Origin: a virus
DNA length: 41,699 nt
Direction: 5' to 3' (one strand)
IMG/VR virus record: IMGVR_UViG_3300030107_004242
Span: 1-41,699 of that record
The translations under genes were made by a program, and so were the position numbers. The notes under the pieces are model-generated. The model ran no database searches. It was not told the origin of the DNA and was given only the letters and a program-made list of their open reading frames with translations. Positions 8,846 through 18,329 of this stretch are shown here, piece after piece. The first letter of the stretch is position 1, and the number at the start of each line of letters is the position of its first letter.

Positions 8846-10354
8846 ATGATGCGAGACGACGAGTTACAGGCAGAGGGTGTGGGTCGCAGCGTAATAGACG
8901 CTATTATGCAAAGTCGCCCAAGAAAGCGAACCATTTACCCTGATGTGCCTGCGCCACGGAAACAGGGCGTAAGAGCGCTTTTAGCGTACTTGAGTACGGC
9001 CATGGACCCAAGTCACATGAGTCGTGGGGCCAAAGAGGTGCTAGAAGCCGCTCAGGCTCGCAGGGCAAGAGACGAAAGCCTCCGCGAAAAAATTATACGG
9101 TTACAGTCCGCCCAAGGCAGAGGCGCAGAAGAAAACGCGGAGCTTCGCGCTTTAATGAATCTTCCTCGGTCTCCACGCTCACTGCCTCCGTTGTACACAG
9201 CAGAGACAGCGCCAATGCTTACCGAAGAACAAATACAAAAATTTGGCATTGAGCGCGGATATGCCGGTGGCGGCAAGCTCCCCGGATACCAAGAGGGTGG
9301 AGAGATTGATCAAGCCACGCAACAGGTAACAGAAAGTTTTGTGTCACCTGAGGTTGCCCCGGCGTATGCACAGCTTACGGATCGCATTGTCAATGAAAGC
9401 ATGCGGCCTTATCAAGGATATGGGGGACAGCGACTTGCAGGATTTAGCCGACCTGAGACATCGGCTATGCGAGGCATGTATCAGTATGGCATGAGCGGTG
9501 GCCCCGCAGAGATGGGTGCGGCACAACAGGCAATGATGGGCTCTATGGCAGGCTACGGCGGTGTTGGCTATCAAAGTCAGCCCGGCTCCTTACAGCCCTA
9601 TATGTCTAGTTACATGTCTGGTGTGGTTGATCCACAAGCAAGAGAGGTCAGGCGCGAAGCACAGAGGCAGATGCAACGCCTTGGTAGCCAAGCTGGAAGG
9701 GCTGGCGCTCATGGCAGCATGCGTCACGGCCTCGGTGAGCAAGCGATCCGCATGGGCACCAGTGAACAGATTGGTGACATCTATGGCATGGGCCAGCAAA
9801 GAGCGTTTGAAAACGCACAGCAGGCGTTTGCCGCAGATCAGGCCCGTCGCATGGCGGCGTCTCAAGGATTAATGAACGTTGGCGGCGGCTTGGCTTCGCT
9901 TGGTGGACAGCAACAGCAGATGCAGTTCGACCGCTTTGGTCAGATGATGGACGCAGGACAACGTGCCCGTCAAATGCAACAGCAGTCGCTTGACATTGGG
10001 TACCAAGACTTTCAGAACCGCATGAACCAAGAGCGTCAAAACATTGGCTTCCAGCTAGGCGCCATGCAACAGCTTCCGTACCAGAACACCACGGTACAGC
10101 AAAGAAACTTTGCACAAGCTGGTCCGTCAGCCGGACAGAGATTCCTTGGAACAGCCGTTAGTGGGTACGGTCTCTACAATCAAGCGAGAAACCAAGGTCA
10201 AAACCCGATGACGGGCTACGGCAACTACGGCCCTAATCCTCCGGGGTACAACGTTGGTGCGGTACACCCAAGCCAAAAAAACTTTGGCGGCACTAAACCG
10301 GGCGGCACCGTCGGAACTAAAACCGGACAGCAGTACACGAAGAGAACAGCCTGA
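8846..10354 (+). CDS. Gln/Met-rich virion protein, ejection-type
   Basis: About 502 residues. The start is placed at the ATG at 8846, two bases after the previous stop; ATG 8849 is equally possible. After a helical N-terminal region and a Gly-rich linker (YAGGGKLPGYQEGG), the protein has a glycine/tyrosine-rich section. A long Gln/Met-rich helix follows (QQQQMQFDRFGQMMDAGQ; MQQQSLDIGYQDFQNRMNQE), ending in a Gly/Asn/Tyr-rich tail. The long Gln-rich amphipathic helix is like those of internal virion or tail-needle proteins. The family is not named with certainty. Confidence 0.6.
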   Translation: MMRDDELQAEGVGRSVIDAIMQSRPRKRTIYPDVPAPRKQGVRALLAYLSTAMDPSHMSRGAKEVLEAAQARRARDESLREKIIRLQSAQGRGAEENAELRALMNLPRSPRSLPPLYTAETAPMLTEEQIQKFGIERGYAGGGKLPGYQEGGEIDQATQQVTESFVSPEVAPAYAQLTDRIVNESMRPYQGYGGQRLAGFSRPETSAMRGMYQYGMSGGPAEMGAAQQAMMGSMAGYGGVGYQSQPGSLQPYMSSYMSGVVDPQAREVRREAQRQMQRLGSQAGRAGAHGSMRHGLGEQAIRMGTSEQIGDIYGMGQQRAFENAQQAFAADQARRMAASQGLMNVGGGLASLGGQQQQMQFDRFGQMMDAGQRARQMQQQSLDIGYQDFQNRMNQERQNIGFQLGAMQQLPYQNTTVQQRNFAQAGPSAGQRFLGTAVSGYGLYNQARNQGQNPMTGYGNYGPNPPGYNVGAVHPSQKNFGGTKPGGTVGTKTGQQYTKRTA

Positions 10355-12234
10355 TGCCTAATATTTTAAAGCTGCAAAAAGAATTAGAAAGCATCCCTGA
10401 CGAAAGGTTAATCGCAGAGGTGTCTGCTCCTAATATGTATCCTGCCTATCTGAGCGCCCAAGAATTACAGCGCCGTCAGGATTTTCGTAACGCAACCATG
10501 CAGAGGATGGTCGAAGAAGGCACCATCATTGATCAACGTATCATGGAAGCGCAGGGCATGCCCGGAACTGACTTTGCCGGACAAGCTCAACAAACGGCTG
10601 ACGCAGCGTTGCAGGGCATTGGCAGCATACCAAACTTACAGCCGACGCAACCTATGCCTGCGGCTATGGTCGGAGCGCAAGACCCGTCCATGATGCAAGA
10701 TCCGTCTATGACGCAGGGTCAGCTTCCTATGGGTGCCATGGTTGAAGGTGGCCTTGTTGGTTACCAGAACGGCGGCAGTACCGACGACCCTAAGCTTCAT
10801 TGGAAAAATGAAAGCCTCCGGACCCCAGAAGGTGACTATGCTAGTGGGGAAAGGTCTTTACTAGGGGATGTGTACCGATTAGGAAAACGGGCCTATGCAA
10901 ACCTTGGTGGAGTAGGAAACGTTATAGGGGCTAATCTTGCTGAAATGTATGAAGCTGCCCTTCCGAACCGACAATTTCCTGAAGAGCGGCGAACTGAAGA
11001 TGGTCGCTTAATGCTTGGCAGAGGACCAATATGGAACCGGAAGTATTATGACCCGGAAATAGAAGGCATAAGCGGACTAAAGGAGGTTGTCGGTGAACTG
11101 CCGGGCGCCACCCCTATTGAGCCCAGTATGTCATACGAAGAACTGTTTGGGCCGTCAGACGCAAGCAGTGCCGACCAAGGCCCAGACCTTTCAACTTATG
11201 AAGATATGGTTGGTCGTACCGACGCTTCTGACCTTGTTCAAAGGATTTATGATGAGCGTGATCGCCAAAGCAGACCAAGCCCTCAGGATCTACAGTTTAT
11301 GGGCTTAAGGGAGCAAGCGGCAGACAGAGACATGGAGCGCTATGAACGGCTTGCTGCCCAAGATCGCGCAAGAATGGATTCACTCAGGGCGCGTCAGGCG
11401 CGATTTGACGAAAATGAGCAAGGGTATCAAGACGAATTAGCGGCAGAGCGTCAAGCTGCGCGAGACCGTGCTGAAGGAGATCAGATGTCAGAGTTGGCCA
11501 GAATTGTTGGTGGCTCAATATCTAGAGGCAGATTCCAAGAAGGTGGAATCGGTGGCGGTATCAGCGAAGGTATTACAGACCTAAGGGATCTACAGGAACG
11601 TCAGCGTGCAGAAGATCGACGGGTTAGAGATGAGATCCGTGACATTGGCCTGCGTAGATTTGAAGCAGAGTCAACAGCAGAAGAACGACTGTTGCAAATA
11701 GAAAGAGATATAATTTCTGGAAGAATTACAGCCGAGCAGGGTTCGGATGAAGCTCGACTCCTGAACGCACAGCTTGTTTCAGAAAGATCCAACGCACAAC
11801 TAGACACTAACGCAATCGTTCAGGCCCATCAAATAGAGTCTTCAGAAAGACAAACGATGGCAACAATTGCCGCAGAGATGCAGATGCAAGAAACAAGCAG
11901 AAGGATGGACGACGAAACAGCGGCTGCGGTCTCCCAAACAGCAGCGACAACAATTGATACAGCGATGCAGAATACTACAAACGTGTCTGATCTTGTTAAT
12001 TCTATTCGGCGTGAACTAGAATTTAAGTACCAGTATCTGCCTGAAGAAAGCAGACAGAGCGTGATAGAATCTGCAATACGGGCCGCGCTAACAAGGGTCA
12101 GGGACACGGGAAGCCGACAGCTACGAGACGATTTGCGTCGAATCATGGAACAAGGCGAAGGCGGGGCAATCCCCGGAAGTGCTGATGGCGGGTTTATGGA
12201 ACAGGGACTTGGTACACTAATTCCAAGGCCGTAA
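10354..12234 (+). CDS. Helical virion protein, ejection-type
   Basis: 626 residues, starting in a TGATG overlap. The first 50 residues (LQKELESIPDERLIAEVSAP...YLSAQELQRRQDFRN) form a charged helical start seen in several ejection-type phage proteins. A Met/Pro/Gln stretch and a GGLVGYQNGG motif follow. The C-terminal half is almost entirely helical and highly charged (RDMERYERLAAQDRARMD; LQERQRAEDRRVRDEIRDIG), consistent with a long coiled coil. No catalytic motif is visible. It probably works with its two neighbours in DNA delivery, which is inference from position. Confidence 0.6.
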   Translation: MPNILKLQKELESIPDERLIAEVSAPNMYPAYLSAQELQRRQDFRNATMQRMVEEGTIIDQRIMEAQGMPGTDFAGQAQQTADAALQGIGSIPNLQPTQPMPAAMVGAQDPSMMQDPSMTQGQLPMGAMVEGGLVGYQNGGSTDDPKLHWKNESLRTPEGDYASGERSLLGDVYRLGKRAYANLGGVGNVIGANLAEMYEAALPNRQFPEERRTEDGRLMLGRGPIWNRKYYDPEIEGISGLKEVVGELPGATPIEPSMSYEELFGPSDASSADQGPDLSTYEDMVGRTDASDLVQRIYDERDRQSRPSPQDLQFMGLREQAADRDMERYERLAAQDRARMDSLRARQARFDENEQGYQDELAAERQAARDRAEGDQMSELARIVGGSISRGRFQEGGIGGGISEGITDLRDLQERQRAEDRRVRDEIRDIGLRRFEAESTAEERLLQIERDIISGRITAEQGSDEARLLNAQLVSERSNAQLDTNAIVQAHQIESSERQTMATIAAEMQMQETSRRMDDETAAAVSQTAATTIDTAMQNTTNVSDLVNSIRRELEFKYQYLPEESRQSVIESAIRAALTRVRDTGSRQLRDDLRRIMEQGEGGAIPGSADGGFMEQGLGTLIPRP

Positions 12235-12237
12235 CAA

Positions 12238-15200
12238 ATGTCCATGGAACAACGCATAGCATTGCGCCGGGCCGGACTGTCAGAGGAACAGGCTGATCTT
12301 GTTTTAAACGAGGCCGGTCAAGGAAACAGGGAAGCCCAAGGCATCCTTGATTCTATTGGTGAGTTCGCTGAAGGCGTGGCCCTTGGTGGCGTCAGGTCTG
12401 TTACAAGCCTTGGCGAAGGTCTTGGTTCTACGCTTTTGCGTCCGGTTCCGTTTGTGGGCCGTGGTCTTAAAAGGTTGTCTAGACGGACTGAGCGTGGCGC
12501 GGAAAGACTTTTCGACCCTGAGGGTGGGGCCGGTGCCGCAGGTGAGTTTGTGGGGCGTTTAGGCGGCGAAATCGGTACTACAGTTGGTACGTTAGGTGTA
12601 GGAAAAGCTATTACAGCATCAAGGTTTCCTGCTCAGTATGCGCGATTTCAAAAGTACATGTCAGGAAGCCCCTTAAAAGGCGCTGTTGGTGCCACTGTTG
12701 CAGAGTCTCCGCTATCTGTTTTGCGTGCAACATCATACGCACAAGAACGAGGCACCGACTTTGGATATGAACTTGGAATGGAGGTCGCCGGTTCAGCCTT
12801 AGGTGGTGCTTTCGTTGGTCGCAGGACTCGCCCTGCTGATCCGGTAACAAGAGGGCGCTTCGGACGGATTCACGAATTTCCTGAACCCGGAAAAAAAGTA
12901 AAAGAACCAACGGGTCGTCGTCAGTTGTTAGAAGGGGGTCGCCTAAAGAGTATGTACCAAAAAGGCACCCAAGGTCTTATGGATAGGTACATACCGCTAC
13001 GGCTGTTAGCCAGACAGGTTGGTGGCCTAGAAGGCGAAAAGATGATTTCTGGCGCGTTGGCTCAAATGCTTGGGTCAAACAAGCGCGGACAACAGTACCT
13101 AAGCACTAACCTTGTGCCTTGGCTGGACGAACACGGAAGCAACCTAGACGATATCAACAACGCCGCAAAAATAAGGCGTGAAATGGTGCTTAGGACGTTG
13201 CCGGAAGACCGTGCAAGAGGGCCAAGGATGGCGCATGTCAACGACGCAGAATTAAAAAAACTCTACGATGAAGTTATGTCTGACGAGTATTTGGTTGACA
13301 GAACCAATGATCTGCACCGTTTCTTTAGGAACAATCTTGAGACGCGAAGAGCGGCAGGCATTGATCCTGAGGAACACTATCAAAAAATTATAGCGTCCTC
13401 AAAGTCCAGTGTAGACGACTACTACACACCAATGGTTCCGATATCTACCAGAGAATTGGATAAACCAAAGATATTAACAAGGGTAGATGCGTTTCAGCCC
13501 AGAGGGTTGAAAGGAATGAGGGACTCGCCTACCAAGGTCGATGCAGAAGGCAGGGTCATACGGTCTGAGCCGCTTGAAGATCCAATTGAAATGTTGGCCC
13601 TTGAGACGCTTCAACTGTACGACGACATCGGAAGAAAAAGAGTTGGCGACACTCTCTTTGAACTTATGGGTGAAAACGTTGAGCTTGACGGCATCGTGCG
13701 AGCGGTTACCGATGCAGACATAAAAGCACAGAACATAAACCCACAACGAATCTGGACGTACAAAGACAGGGGACAAGAGTACAAGTTTCATGTGCTTGAT
13801 GAAGACTTGTTTGACCTTCTCAAGATGATGCCCGAAGCAGAAAAGGGCAGGATGATGAAACTAGCGTCTGGGGCAGCTAACTGGAAACGTCGGTTTATTA
13901 CATGGCTTCCTGACTTTGCCGTTATGGCAACGATGAGAGATGTACCTCTCTATGCTCAACAAAGAGTTATTCAAAGAGGCTCTCGTTCATTTATGGAGTC
14001 TGGTGCAGGTGGCGCCATTGGGGCTGTTGGGGGTGCCGCTACAGGGGATACGCCCGAAGAGCGCTTGGAGCGAGCGATACAAGGTGGGCTTGCAGGTCTT
14101 GGAATTGGTTTGGTTGCAAAACCCACGGCAGAGATTGGACAGGCGCTTGGCACCATTACAAGAGCAAAGATTAACGCAAGCAACGGCGCCTTAATAAAAA
14201 GAGTTGCACCAATCGCAGAGTCACTCTTGGGAGGATTAGGCGACGAGCTAGGTATGGACCCTAAGCTGTGGGAAGAGTTTGTTAGGGAGGGCGGCGTTAC
14301 AGCAGGATTGAGTTACGGCAGAAAAGATGCGGCTAAGCTTGTTAAAAACCTAATGAACAAGGAGGAACGAGCTACAATATTCAATAGTGTAGGTCGTGGC
14401 ATAGACATTCTTGAGTCCATTGGAATGGTAGCAGAAAATGCGCCGCGCCTAGCTCAATACAGGGCGCTTCGCTCAGGTGCCGCAGGCACCCTGCCCGGAG
14501 CCTCCACCCAAGAAGCTATATGGGCGGCACAAGATGTAACCCTGCCGTTTGCTTTGCGAGGAAAGTGGAAGTCTATACAGACCATGGCTCAAGTGACTCC
14601 GTTTTTTAACGCAAGTCTACAGGCTTGGTCTAAACTGTTTCGGGTTTTCCGGGGTGACCCCAAGAAAACCATGGGTCGCGGCGTATCGGAAAGCATGCTC
14701 GCAATGGGCACTGCTATTACCGCCCCAACCCTTTCGTTGTGGATGGTAAACAAGGACAACCCTGAGTATTGGGACCGCCCACTCTGGGAAAGAAATATGT
14801 TTTGGTTGCTACCTAAGCCTGAAGGTGGGTTTTACCGGATACCAAAACCGTTTGAGCTAGGCTATGCCTTTGCATCCCTTCCAGAAAGAGCGCTAGAAGC
14901 AGCAGCTAGGGCTGGAGTTATTGAAAGCGCGGCGCCTGAGGGATCAGAGGCGGCTAAGGATATGTCAGAATCAGTTCGTGCTATGGCAACATCGCCAATC
15001 ACTGGAATGCTACCTATCCCTGCCATAGCGGCCCCGCTCTTAGAGATAGGATTAAACAAGGACTTCTTTAGGTGGAAGCCAATTGTGCCTGAGTACCTTG
15101 CACAAAGGCCCATTGAAGGACAAGTAAGACCTACTACGCCCCTTCTGGCGCGAGCAATCGGTGAGGCTTCGGGCGTGTCCCCATTAAAAGTTCAGGCTGT

Positions 15201-15684
15201 TGTGAACAGCATGGGCGGCACTATGGGAAGAAGGGTGATGCAGGCCGTTGACATAGCTGGCGCCGTAACAGACTACCCCACTCCTGCCTCACAGCTAGAT
15301 GTAGGAGAAAGATGGAATCAGGTACTTGGCCTATCTAGGTTTAACACTCAGCAATACTCACAGGGCAATATTGAGTTTGCGTCTTACCAAGTTTTACGAA
15401 ACTCAAAAAATATTTTAGATCAGTTTAACAGGATGGTCAGAGCCAACGTAGACGAGAGAGCGCTACGCCTGTTTGCTGAAGATTATGCAGACGAACTTAG
15501 GATTGCCCGAGCCACCGGGTCGAACCTCAGAGCGATGAACAAGCTGAGAGAAGAAAGGAATAAAATCATGGGAGACCATAGTGTGCCACAGCAAAGACTT
15601 AGGAATGATCTTGACGAGTTTAATCGTCGTGGGTACAGGCTGGGAATCCAAGCATTCCGTAACATTGACAGGATTATCCAATAA
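12238..15684 (+). CDS. Very large internal virion/polyvalent protein with LPD38-like region
   Basis: 1148 residues, the largest protein in the window. The N-terminus (RIALRRAGLSEEQADLVL) looks like a small helical binding module, followed by a Gly-rich hydrophobic region. Around residues 545-570 the sequence WKRRFITWLPDFAVMATMRD begins a region that continues to TPFFNASLQAWSKLFRVF (about 785) and the motif PEYWDRPLWERNMFWLLPKP. This resembles LPD38, a domain of large polyvalent proteins and of very large podovirus ejection proteins. A second Ala/Gly hydrophobic stretch (about 585-635) could insert in a membrane. It likely enters the host with the DNA. No lytic-enzyme motif was found in it. 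Confidence 0.7.
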   Translation: MSMEQRIALRRAGLSEEQADLVLNEAGQGNREAQGILDSIGEFAEGVALGGVRSVTSLGEGLGSTLLRPVPFVGRGLKRLSRRTERGAERLFDPEGGAGAAGEFVGRLGGEIGTTVGTLGVGKAITASRFPAQYARFQKYMSGSPLKGAVGATVAESPLSVLRATSYAQERGTDFGYELGMEVAGSALGGAFVGRRTRPADPVTRGRFGRIHEFPEPGKKVKEPTGRRQLLEGGRLKSMYQKGTQGLMDRYIPLRLLARQVGGLEGEKMISGALAQMLGSNKRGQQYLSTNLVPWLDEHGSNLDDINNAAKIRREMVLRTLPEDRARGPRMAHVNDAELKKLYDEVMSDEYLVDRTNDLHRFFRNNLETRRAAGIDPEEHYQKIIASSKSSVDDYYTPMVPISTRELDKPKILTRVDAFQPRGLKGMRDSPTKVDAEGRVIRSEPLEDPIEMLALETLQLYDDIGRKRVGDTLFELMGENVELDGIVRAVTDADIKAQNINPQRIWTYKDRGQEYKFHVLDEDLFDLLKMMPEAEKGRMMKLASGAANWKRRFITWLPDFAVMATMRDVPLYAQQRVIQRGSRSFMESGAGGAIGAVGGAATGDTPEERLERAIQGGLAGLGIGLVAKPTAEIGQALGTITRAKINASNGALIKRVAPIAESLLGGLGDELGMDPKLWEEFVREGGVTAGLSYGRKDAAKLVKNLMNKEERATIFNSVGRGIDILESIGMVAENAPRLAQYRALRSGAAGTLPGASTQEAIWAAQDVTLPFALRGKWKSIQTMAQVTPFFNASLQAWSKLFRVFRGDPKKTMGRGVSESMLAMGTAITAPTLSLWMVNKDNPEYWDRPLWERNMFWLLPKPEGGFYRIPKPFELGYAFASLPERALEAAARAGVIESAAPEGSEAAKDMSESVRAMATSPITGMLPIPAIAAPLLEIGLNKDFFRWKPIVPEYLAQRPIEGQVRPTTPLLARAIGEASGVSPLKVQAVVNSMGGTMGRRVMQAVDIAGAVTDYPTPASQLDVGERWNQVLGLSRFNTQQYSQGNIEFASYQVLRNSKNILDQFNRMVRANVDERALRLFAEDYADELRIARATGSNLRAMNKLREERNKIMGDHSVPQQRLRNDLDEFNRRGYRLGIQAFRNIDRIIQ

Positions 15685-16100
15685 TGGCGGTTAGCGCACC
15701 AGTATGGCATCTACGCAGAGAGTTAGAGAAAGGTGATGCCGTGTGGGGAAGGCTATACAACGACGATGACGGTGTAAGCTTTTGGAGTATTGAGAACTCA
15801 GAGACACTGATCCCTGAGGGACTGCACCCATGCGTAAAAGATTACTACCATCGTGGCGACTATCCCACGTTTGAAATTATTGTAGAGGGCCGAGACAGGT
15901 TGCTGTTTCACGCCGCCAACTACGCCAATGAGCTTGAGGGGTGCATCGCCCCCGGCAAAGACAGGGGTGAAACAGACGATGGCAGGCTTGCCGTATGGAG
16001 CAGCAAGAAAGCATTTAACGAGTTTTGGGAAATCGTAAAAGACGAAGAAGAGTTTTTACTTTTAATTGAAGACGCAACCGAGGACAACAACAATGAGTAG
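15684..16100 (+). CDS. DUF5675-like protein at the head of the lysis region
   Basis: 138 residues. The core, TFEIIVEGRDRLLFHAANYANELEGCIAPG and then RLAVWSSKKAFNEFWE, matches the DUF5675 pattern of an IHxGN-like His/Asn strand followed by a ...GCIxPG turn and a conserved ...S..AF..F helix. DUF5675 proteins occur in phages near lysis or baseplate genes. The conserved His and Cys-Ile-x-Pro-Gly have led to suggestions of peptidoglycan-related activity, which remains unproven here. It starts in a TAATG overlap and its end overlaps the next start by 8 bases. Confidence 0.7.
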   Translation: MAVSAPVWHLRRELEKGDAVWGRLYNDDDGVSFWSIENSETLIPEGLHPCVKDYYHRGDYPTFEIIVEGRDRLLFHAANYANELEGCIAPGKDRGETDDGRLAVWSSKKAFNEFWEIVKDEEEFLLLIEDATEDNNNE

Positions 16101-16326
16101 ATTCCTTAGTGTTTTTAAAGACAACAACGACTGGAATGAAAAGACTATCATTGGCGCAATCTCTTTTGCGATGATGGTTATAACTGCTGTTGTGGATGTG
16201 ACGACTGGCGTGTGGGGTATGCAGCTTGAGGTGCAAGAATTTATTTACAATTCTTTTTTAATCATTACGCTAGGCTGCTTCTCTATTAGTGGAGTTGAAA
16301 AGTGGGCGCCCAAACGAGATGACTGA
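16093..16326 (+). CDS. Holin candidate, two membrane segments
   Basis: 77 residues with two hydrophobic segments (IIGAISFAMMVITAVVDVTTGV about residues 19-40; FIYNSFLIITLGCFSISGV about 49-67), a short charged N-terminus and a charged C-terminus (EKWAPKRDD). Small size, two transmembrane helices and position directly after the DUF5675-like gene fit a class II-type holin. The ATG at 16093 overlaps the upstream stop by 8 bases, and its stop overlaps the next gene's ATG. Another small membrane protein in the block could be the real holin. Confidence 0.6.
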   Translation: MSRFLSVFKDNNDWNEKTIIGAISFAMMVITAVVDVTTGVWGMQLEVQEFIYNSFLIITLGCFSISGVEKWAPKRDD

Positions 16327-16721
16327 TGCCCGCCCGGCTGAATGACAACACTGAACTCACTATGCCCCTTCGCAACCTCCTGTCCATTGTGGCAGGGGTT
16401 GCCTTGGGCGTATGGGCATACTTCGGCATAGTTGAGCGCCTTAACACCATCGAAACCTCTTTGATGATGATGGAAAAAGAGGTTGAGCTAAACTCTGACT
16501 TTAGAGTGCGTTGGCCTAGGGGCGAGCTAGGGTCATTACCTGCGGACGCCGAACAATTTATGTTATTAGGTCACCTAGAAACTCAACTTGACAAGTTGAT
16601 TGAAGAAGTAGAGTCAGGTAGTGCTCCGTTTGATCAACAGCAAGAGCTTACGCTTCAGTGGTATGCACAACGCATCTCTGAGCTTGAGTCGCAGGTTGAA
16701 GAGATAAGGGCAAGACGTTAG
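16326..16721 (+). CDS. Membrane-anchored coiled-coil protein, lysis region
   Basis: 131 residues. One transmembrane segment lies at about residues 16-36 (NLLSIVAGVALGVWAYFGIV). A predicted coiled-coil domain follows (VERLNTIETSLMMMEKEVEL; LETQLDKLIEEVE; RISELESQVEEIRARR). This is the topology of inner-membrane spanin subunits and of holin-accessory proteins. The family is not identified. It starts on the TGATG overlap of the holin candidate. Confidence 0.55.
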   Translation: MPARLNDNTELTMPLRNLLSIVAGVALGVWAYFGIVERLNTIETSLMMMEKEVELNSDFRVRWPRGELGSLPADAEQFMLLGHLETQLDKLIEEVESGSAPFDQQQELTLQWYAQRISELESQVEEIRARR

Positions 16722-16734
16722 TCCAAATCATACA

Positions 16735-17031
16735 ATGATTGACGACACAACATTTTCTAAGTCCACAGGGGTTAAGCTTACCATTGGTGCCGTTATCGGA
16801 CTAATGGCTTTCTCTGTTTTTATTGATCGCCGCTTTGGCTCCCTTGAAGCTGACAGTGCGAGCCAAGCAAGTAGCGTAGAGACTATAAGCAGGCGCCAGA
16901 ACACTTATATCGACCGGCGCAATGAACAGCACCAAGACTTTGTTGATGATCTGCGCCAGATGAACGACAGGCTAGACCGCCTATGTGAGGCACTAGCGTC
17001 CCGAGAGTCAGAAGTAATATGCAATGACTAA
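16735..17031 (+). CDS. Second membrane-anchored coiled-coil protein, lysis region
   Basis: 98 residues with a transmembrane segment at about 13-30 (VKLTIGAVIGLMAFSVFI) and a following helical domain (DLRQMNDRLDRLCEALASRESE) with heptad character. The domain plan is similar to the gene before it, so the two may have related roles in lysis or in membrane association of virion proteins. It overlaps the next gene by 8 bases. No Shine-Dalgarno sequence is evident. Confidence 0.55.
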   Translation: MIDDTTFSKSTGVKLTIGAVIGLMAFSVFIDRRFGSLEADSASQASSVETISRRQNTYIDRRNEQHQDFVDDLRQMNDRLDRLCEALASRESEVICND

Positions 17032-17233
17032 CTGTCAGAGATGTGCTACACCGAATCCCGATCAAGAAAGATTTTGTTGGATGTGCCAGTGGGACAGCAC
17101 CAAGGAATTTGTTGAATGCCCCCACTGCGGAGACGCACTAAAAGATGACGGGCGGTGCACCACATGTGGCATAGCTCCTGTTGACCCAGAAGAGGATAGA
17201 GGCCCCAATGAACACCCGCAAACCAAACGATAG
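17024..17233 (+). CDS. Double zinc-ribbon protein
   Basis: 69 residues carrying four CxxC pairs: CQRC, CWMC, CPHC and CTTC. The spacing CxxC-x10-CxxC followed by CxxC-x9-CxxC is that of a double zinc ribbon. It most likely binds two zinc ions. Such mini-proteins often mediate protein or nucleic-acid contacts, and no specific partner can be named. The end overlaps the metallophosphoesterase start by 26 bases. Confidence 0.65.
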   Translation: MTNCQRCATPNPDQERFCWMCQWDSTKEFVECPHCGDALKDDGRCTTCGIAPVDPEEDRGPNEHPQTKR

Positions 17234-18071
17234 GCACTTAGTAGTATTTTTAGGTGATACCCATTGCGGATCTACGGTAGGACTTTGCCCAGAGGAAGGA
17301 CTTGAGCTAGATGACGGGGGTTGGTATCAACCCAACAAGGCACAACAATGGCTTTGGTCGAACTGGTTAGAAGCTTGGGATCGTGTCGCAAAAATAAAAA
17401 AAATTGTGCCGGGTACAAATTTGCACATCGTGATGAATGGAGACGCTGTTGACGGCGACCATCACAAAACATCGCAGATTGCTAGTAGACTGACAGGCAT
17501 CCATGTCAGGTGCTTTATGGAATCAATGCTAATCCCCCTCTCCCTAGGCCCAGACTCTATCCACATTATTCGTGGGACAGCGGCGCACGTTGGAGAGTCG
17601 GGCAACGTGGAAGAGGGTATCGCGAGGGCGCTGTCTGCGGCTGGGTGGCCTGTTGTTGCGGACCCTGACACTGGTCAAAAGTCTTCGTATTGGCGCAAGC
17701 TTACGATTGGTGACGTTAAGATTGATGTTAAGCACCATGGCCGCATGGGTAGAAGGGCGCACACGAAGGGTCCGTACATGAGATGGTACGCTCAAGACAT
17801 CTTCTTTAACTACGCCATGGACGATGAGACCCCGCCGGATCTAGCGGTGCGAAGCCACTTCCATCAGTTTGCTGACAGTGGGCAAATCCACAAAATTAAA
17901 ACCAGAGCAGTAGCGCTACCTGCTTGGCAGTTAGCTACAGAGTATGTCCACCGTGTTGCCGAAAGTTTGGCTGACATTGGACTAGTGTGCGCCGTCATCG
18001 AAGACGGGCACTATACCATAGAACCAATCCTGTTTCGTCCAGAAAGACCAACGGAGGTCGTAGTCAAGTGA
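17208..18071 (+). CDS. Calcineurin-like metallophosphoesterase
   Basis: 287 residues from the ATG at 17208, which follows an AGAGG sequence. The metallophosphoesterase motifs appear in order: GDTHCG (D-x-H), VMNGDAVDGDHH (GDxxD), a GTAAH segment at the GNH position, DVKHHGR, and RSHFHQF at the C-terminal GHxH position. The GNH and GHxH motifs are variant. The family hydrolyses phosphomonoesters or phosphodiesters with a two-metal centre; the substrate here is unknown, and nucleotide or nucleic-acid substrates are plausible. The next gene starts in a GTGA overlap. Confidence 0.8.
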   Translation: MNTRKPNDRHLVVFLGDTHCGSTVGLCPEEGLELDDGGWYQPNKAQQWLWSNWLEAWDRVAKIKKIVPGTNLHIVMNGDAVDGDHHKTSQIASRLTGIHVRCFMESMLIPLSLGPDSIHIIRGTAAHVGESGNVEEGIARALSAAGWPVVADPDTGQKSSYWRKLTIGDVKIDVKHHGRMGRRAHTKGPYMRWYAQDIFFNYAMDDETPPDLAVRSHFHQFADSGQIHKIKTRAVALPAWQLATEYVHRVAESLADIGLVCAVIEDGHYTIEPILFRPERPTEVVVK

Positions 18072-18325
18072 GTGAGATAATTACTGAAGCCGAAATCATT
18101 GAGCAGATCAAAGAGTCTTTTAGAGCAAGAAACTCTGAAACGTCTGACGGTGATGTTATGACCATGGCTGAGTTGTCTGAGGCGCTTGGAATGAGAGACA
18201 AGCCAGCAAGAAAGCTTGTAAGAGGTATGATTGAAGACGGGGAAGTTGAGGTGGTGTGGATCAGAAAGAAGAATATGGTCGGCGTAATCAGCAAAGTTCC
18301 TGCATACAAATACATCGGGGGCTAA
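18068..18325 (+). CDS. Small winged-helix DNA-binding-type protein
   Basis: 85 residues starting at GTG 18068, which overlaps the phosphoesterase stop as GTGA. The segment MTMAELSEALGMRDKPARKLVRGMIEDGEVEVVWIRKK reads as helix-turn-helix plus wing: helix 2 is MAELSEAL, the recognition helix is KPARKLVRGMIEDG, and the wing is EVEVVWIRKKNMVGV. It is probably a transcriptional regulator or a DNA-binding accessory protein. Target sites are unknown. Confidence 0.6.
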   Translation: MSEIITEAEIIEQIKESFRARNSETSDGDVMTMAELSEALGMRDKPARKLVRGMIEDGEVEVVWIRKKNMVGVISKVPAYKYIGG

Positions 18326-18329
18326 AAAA

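Noticed and set aside
9648-10115. 155-residue leftward reading frame
   Set aside because: It is antisense to the Gln-rich virion protein, without ribosome site or motif.
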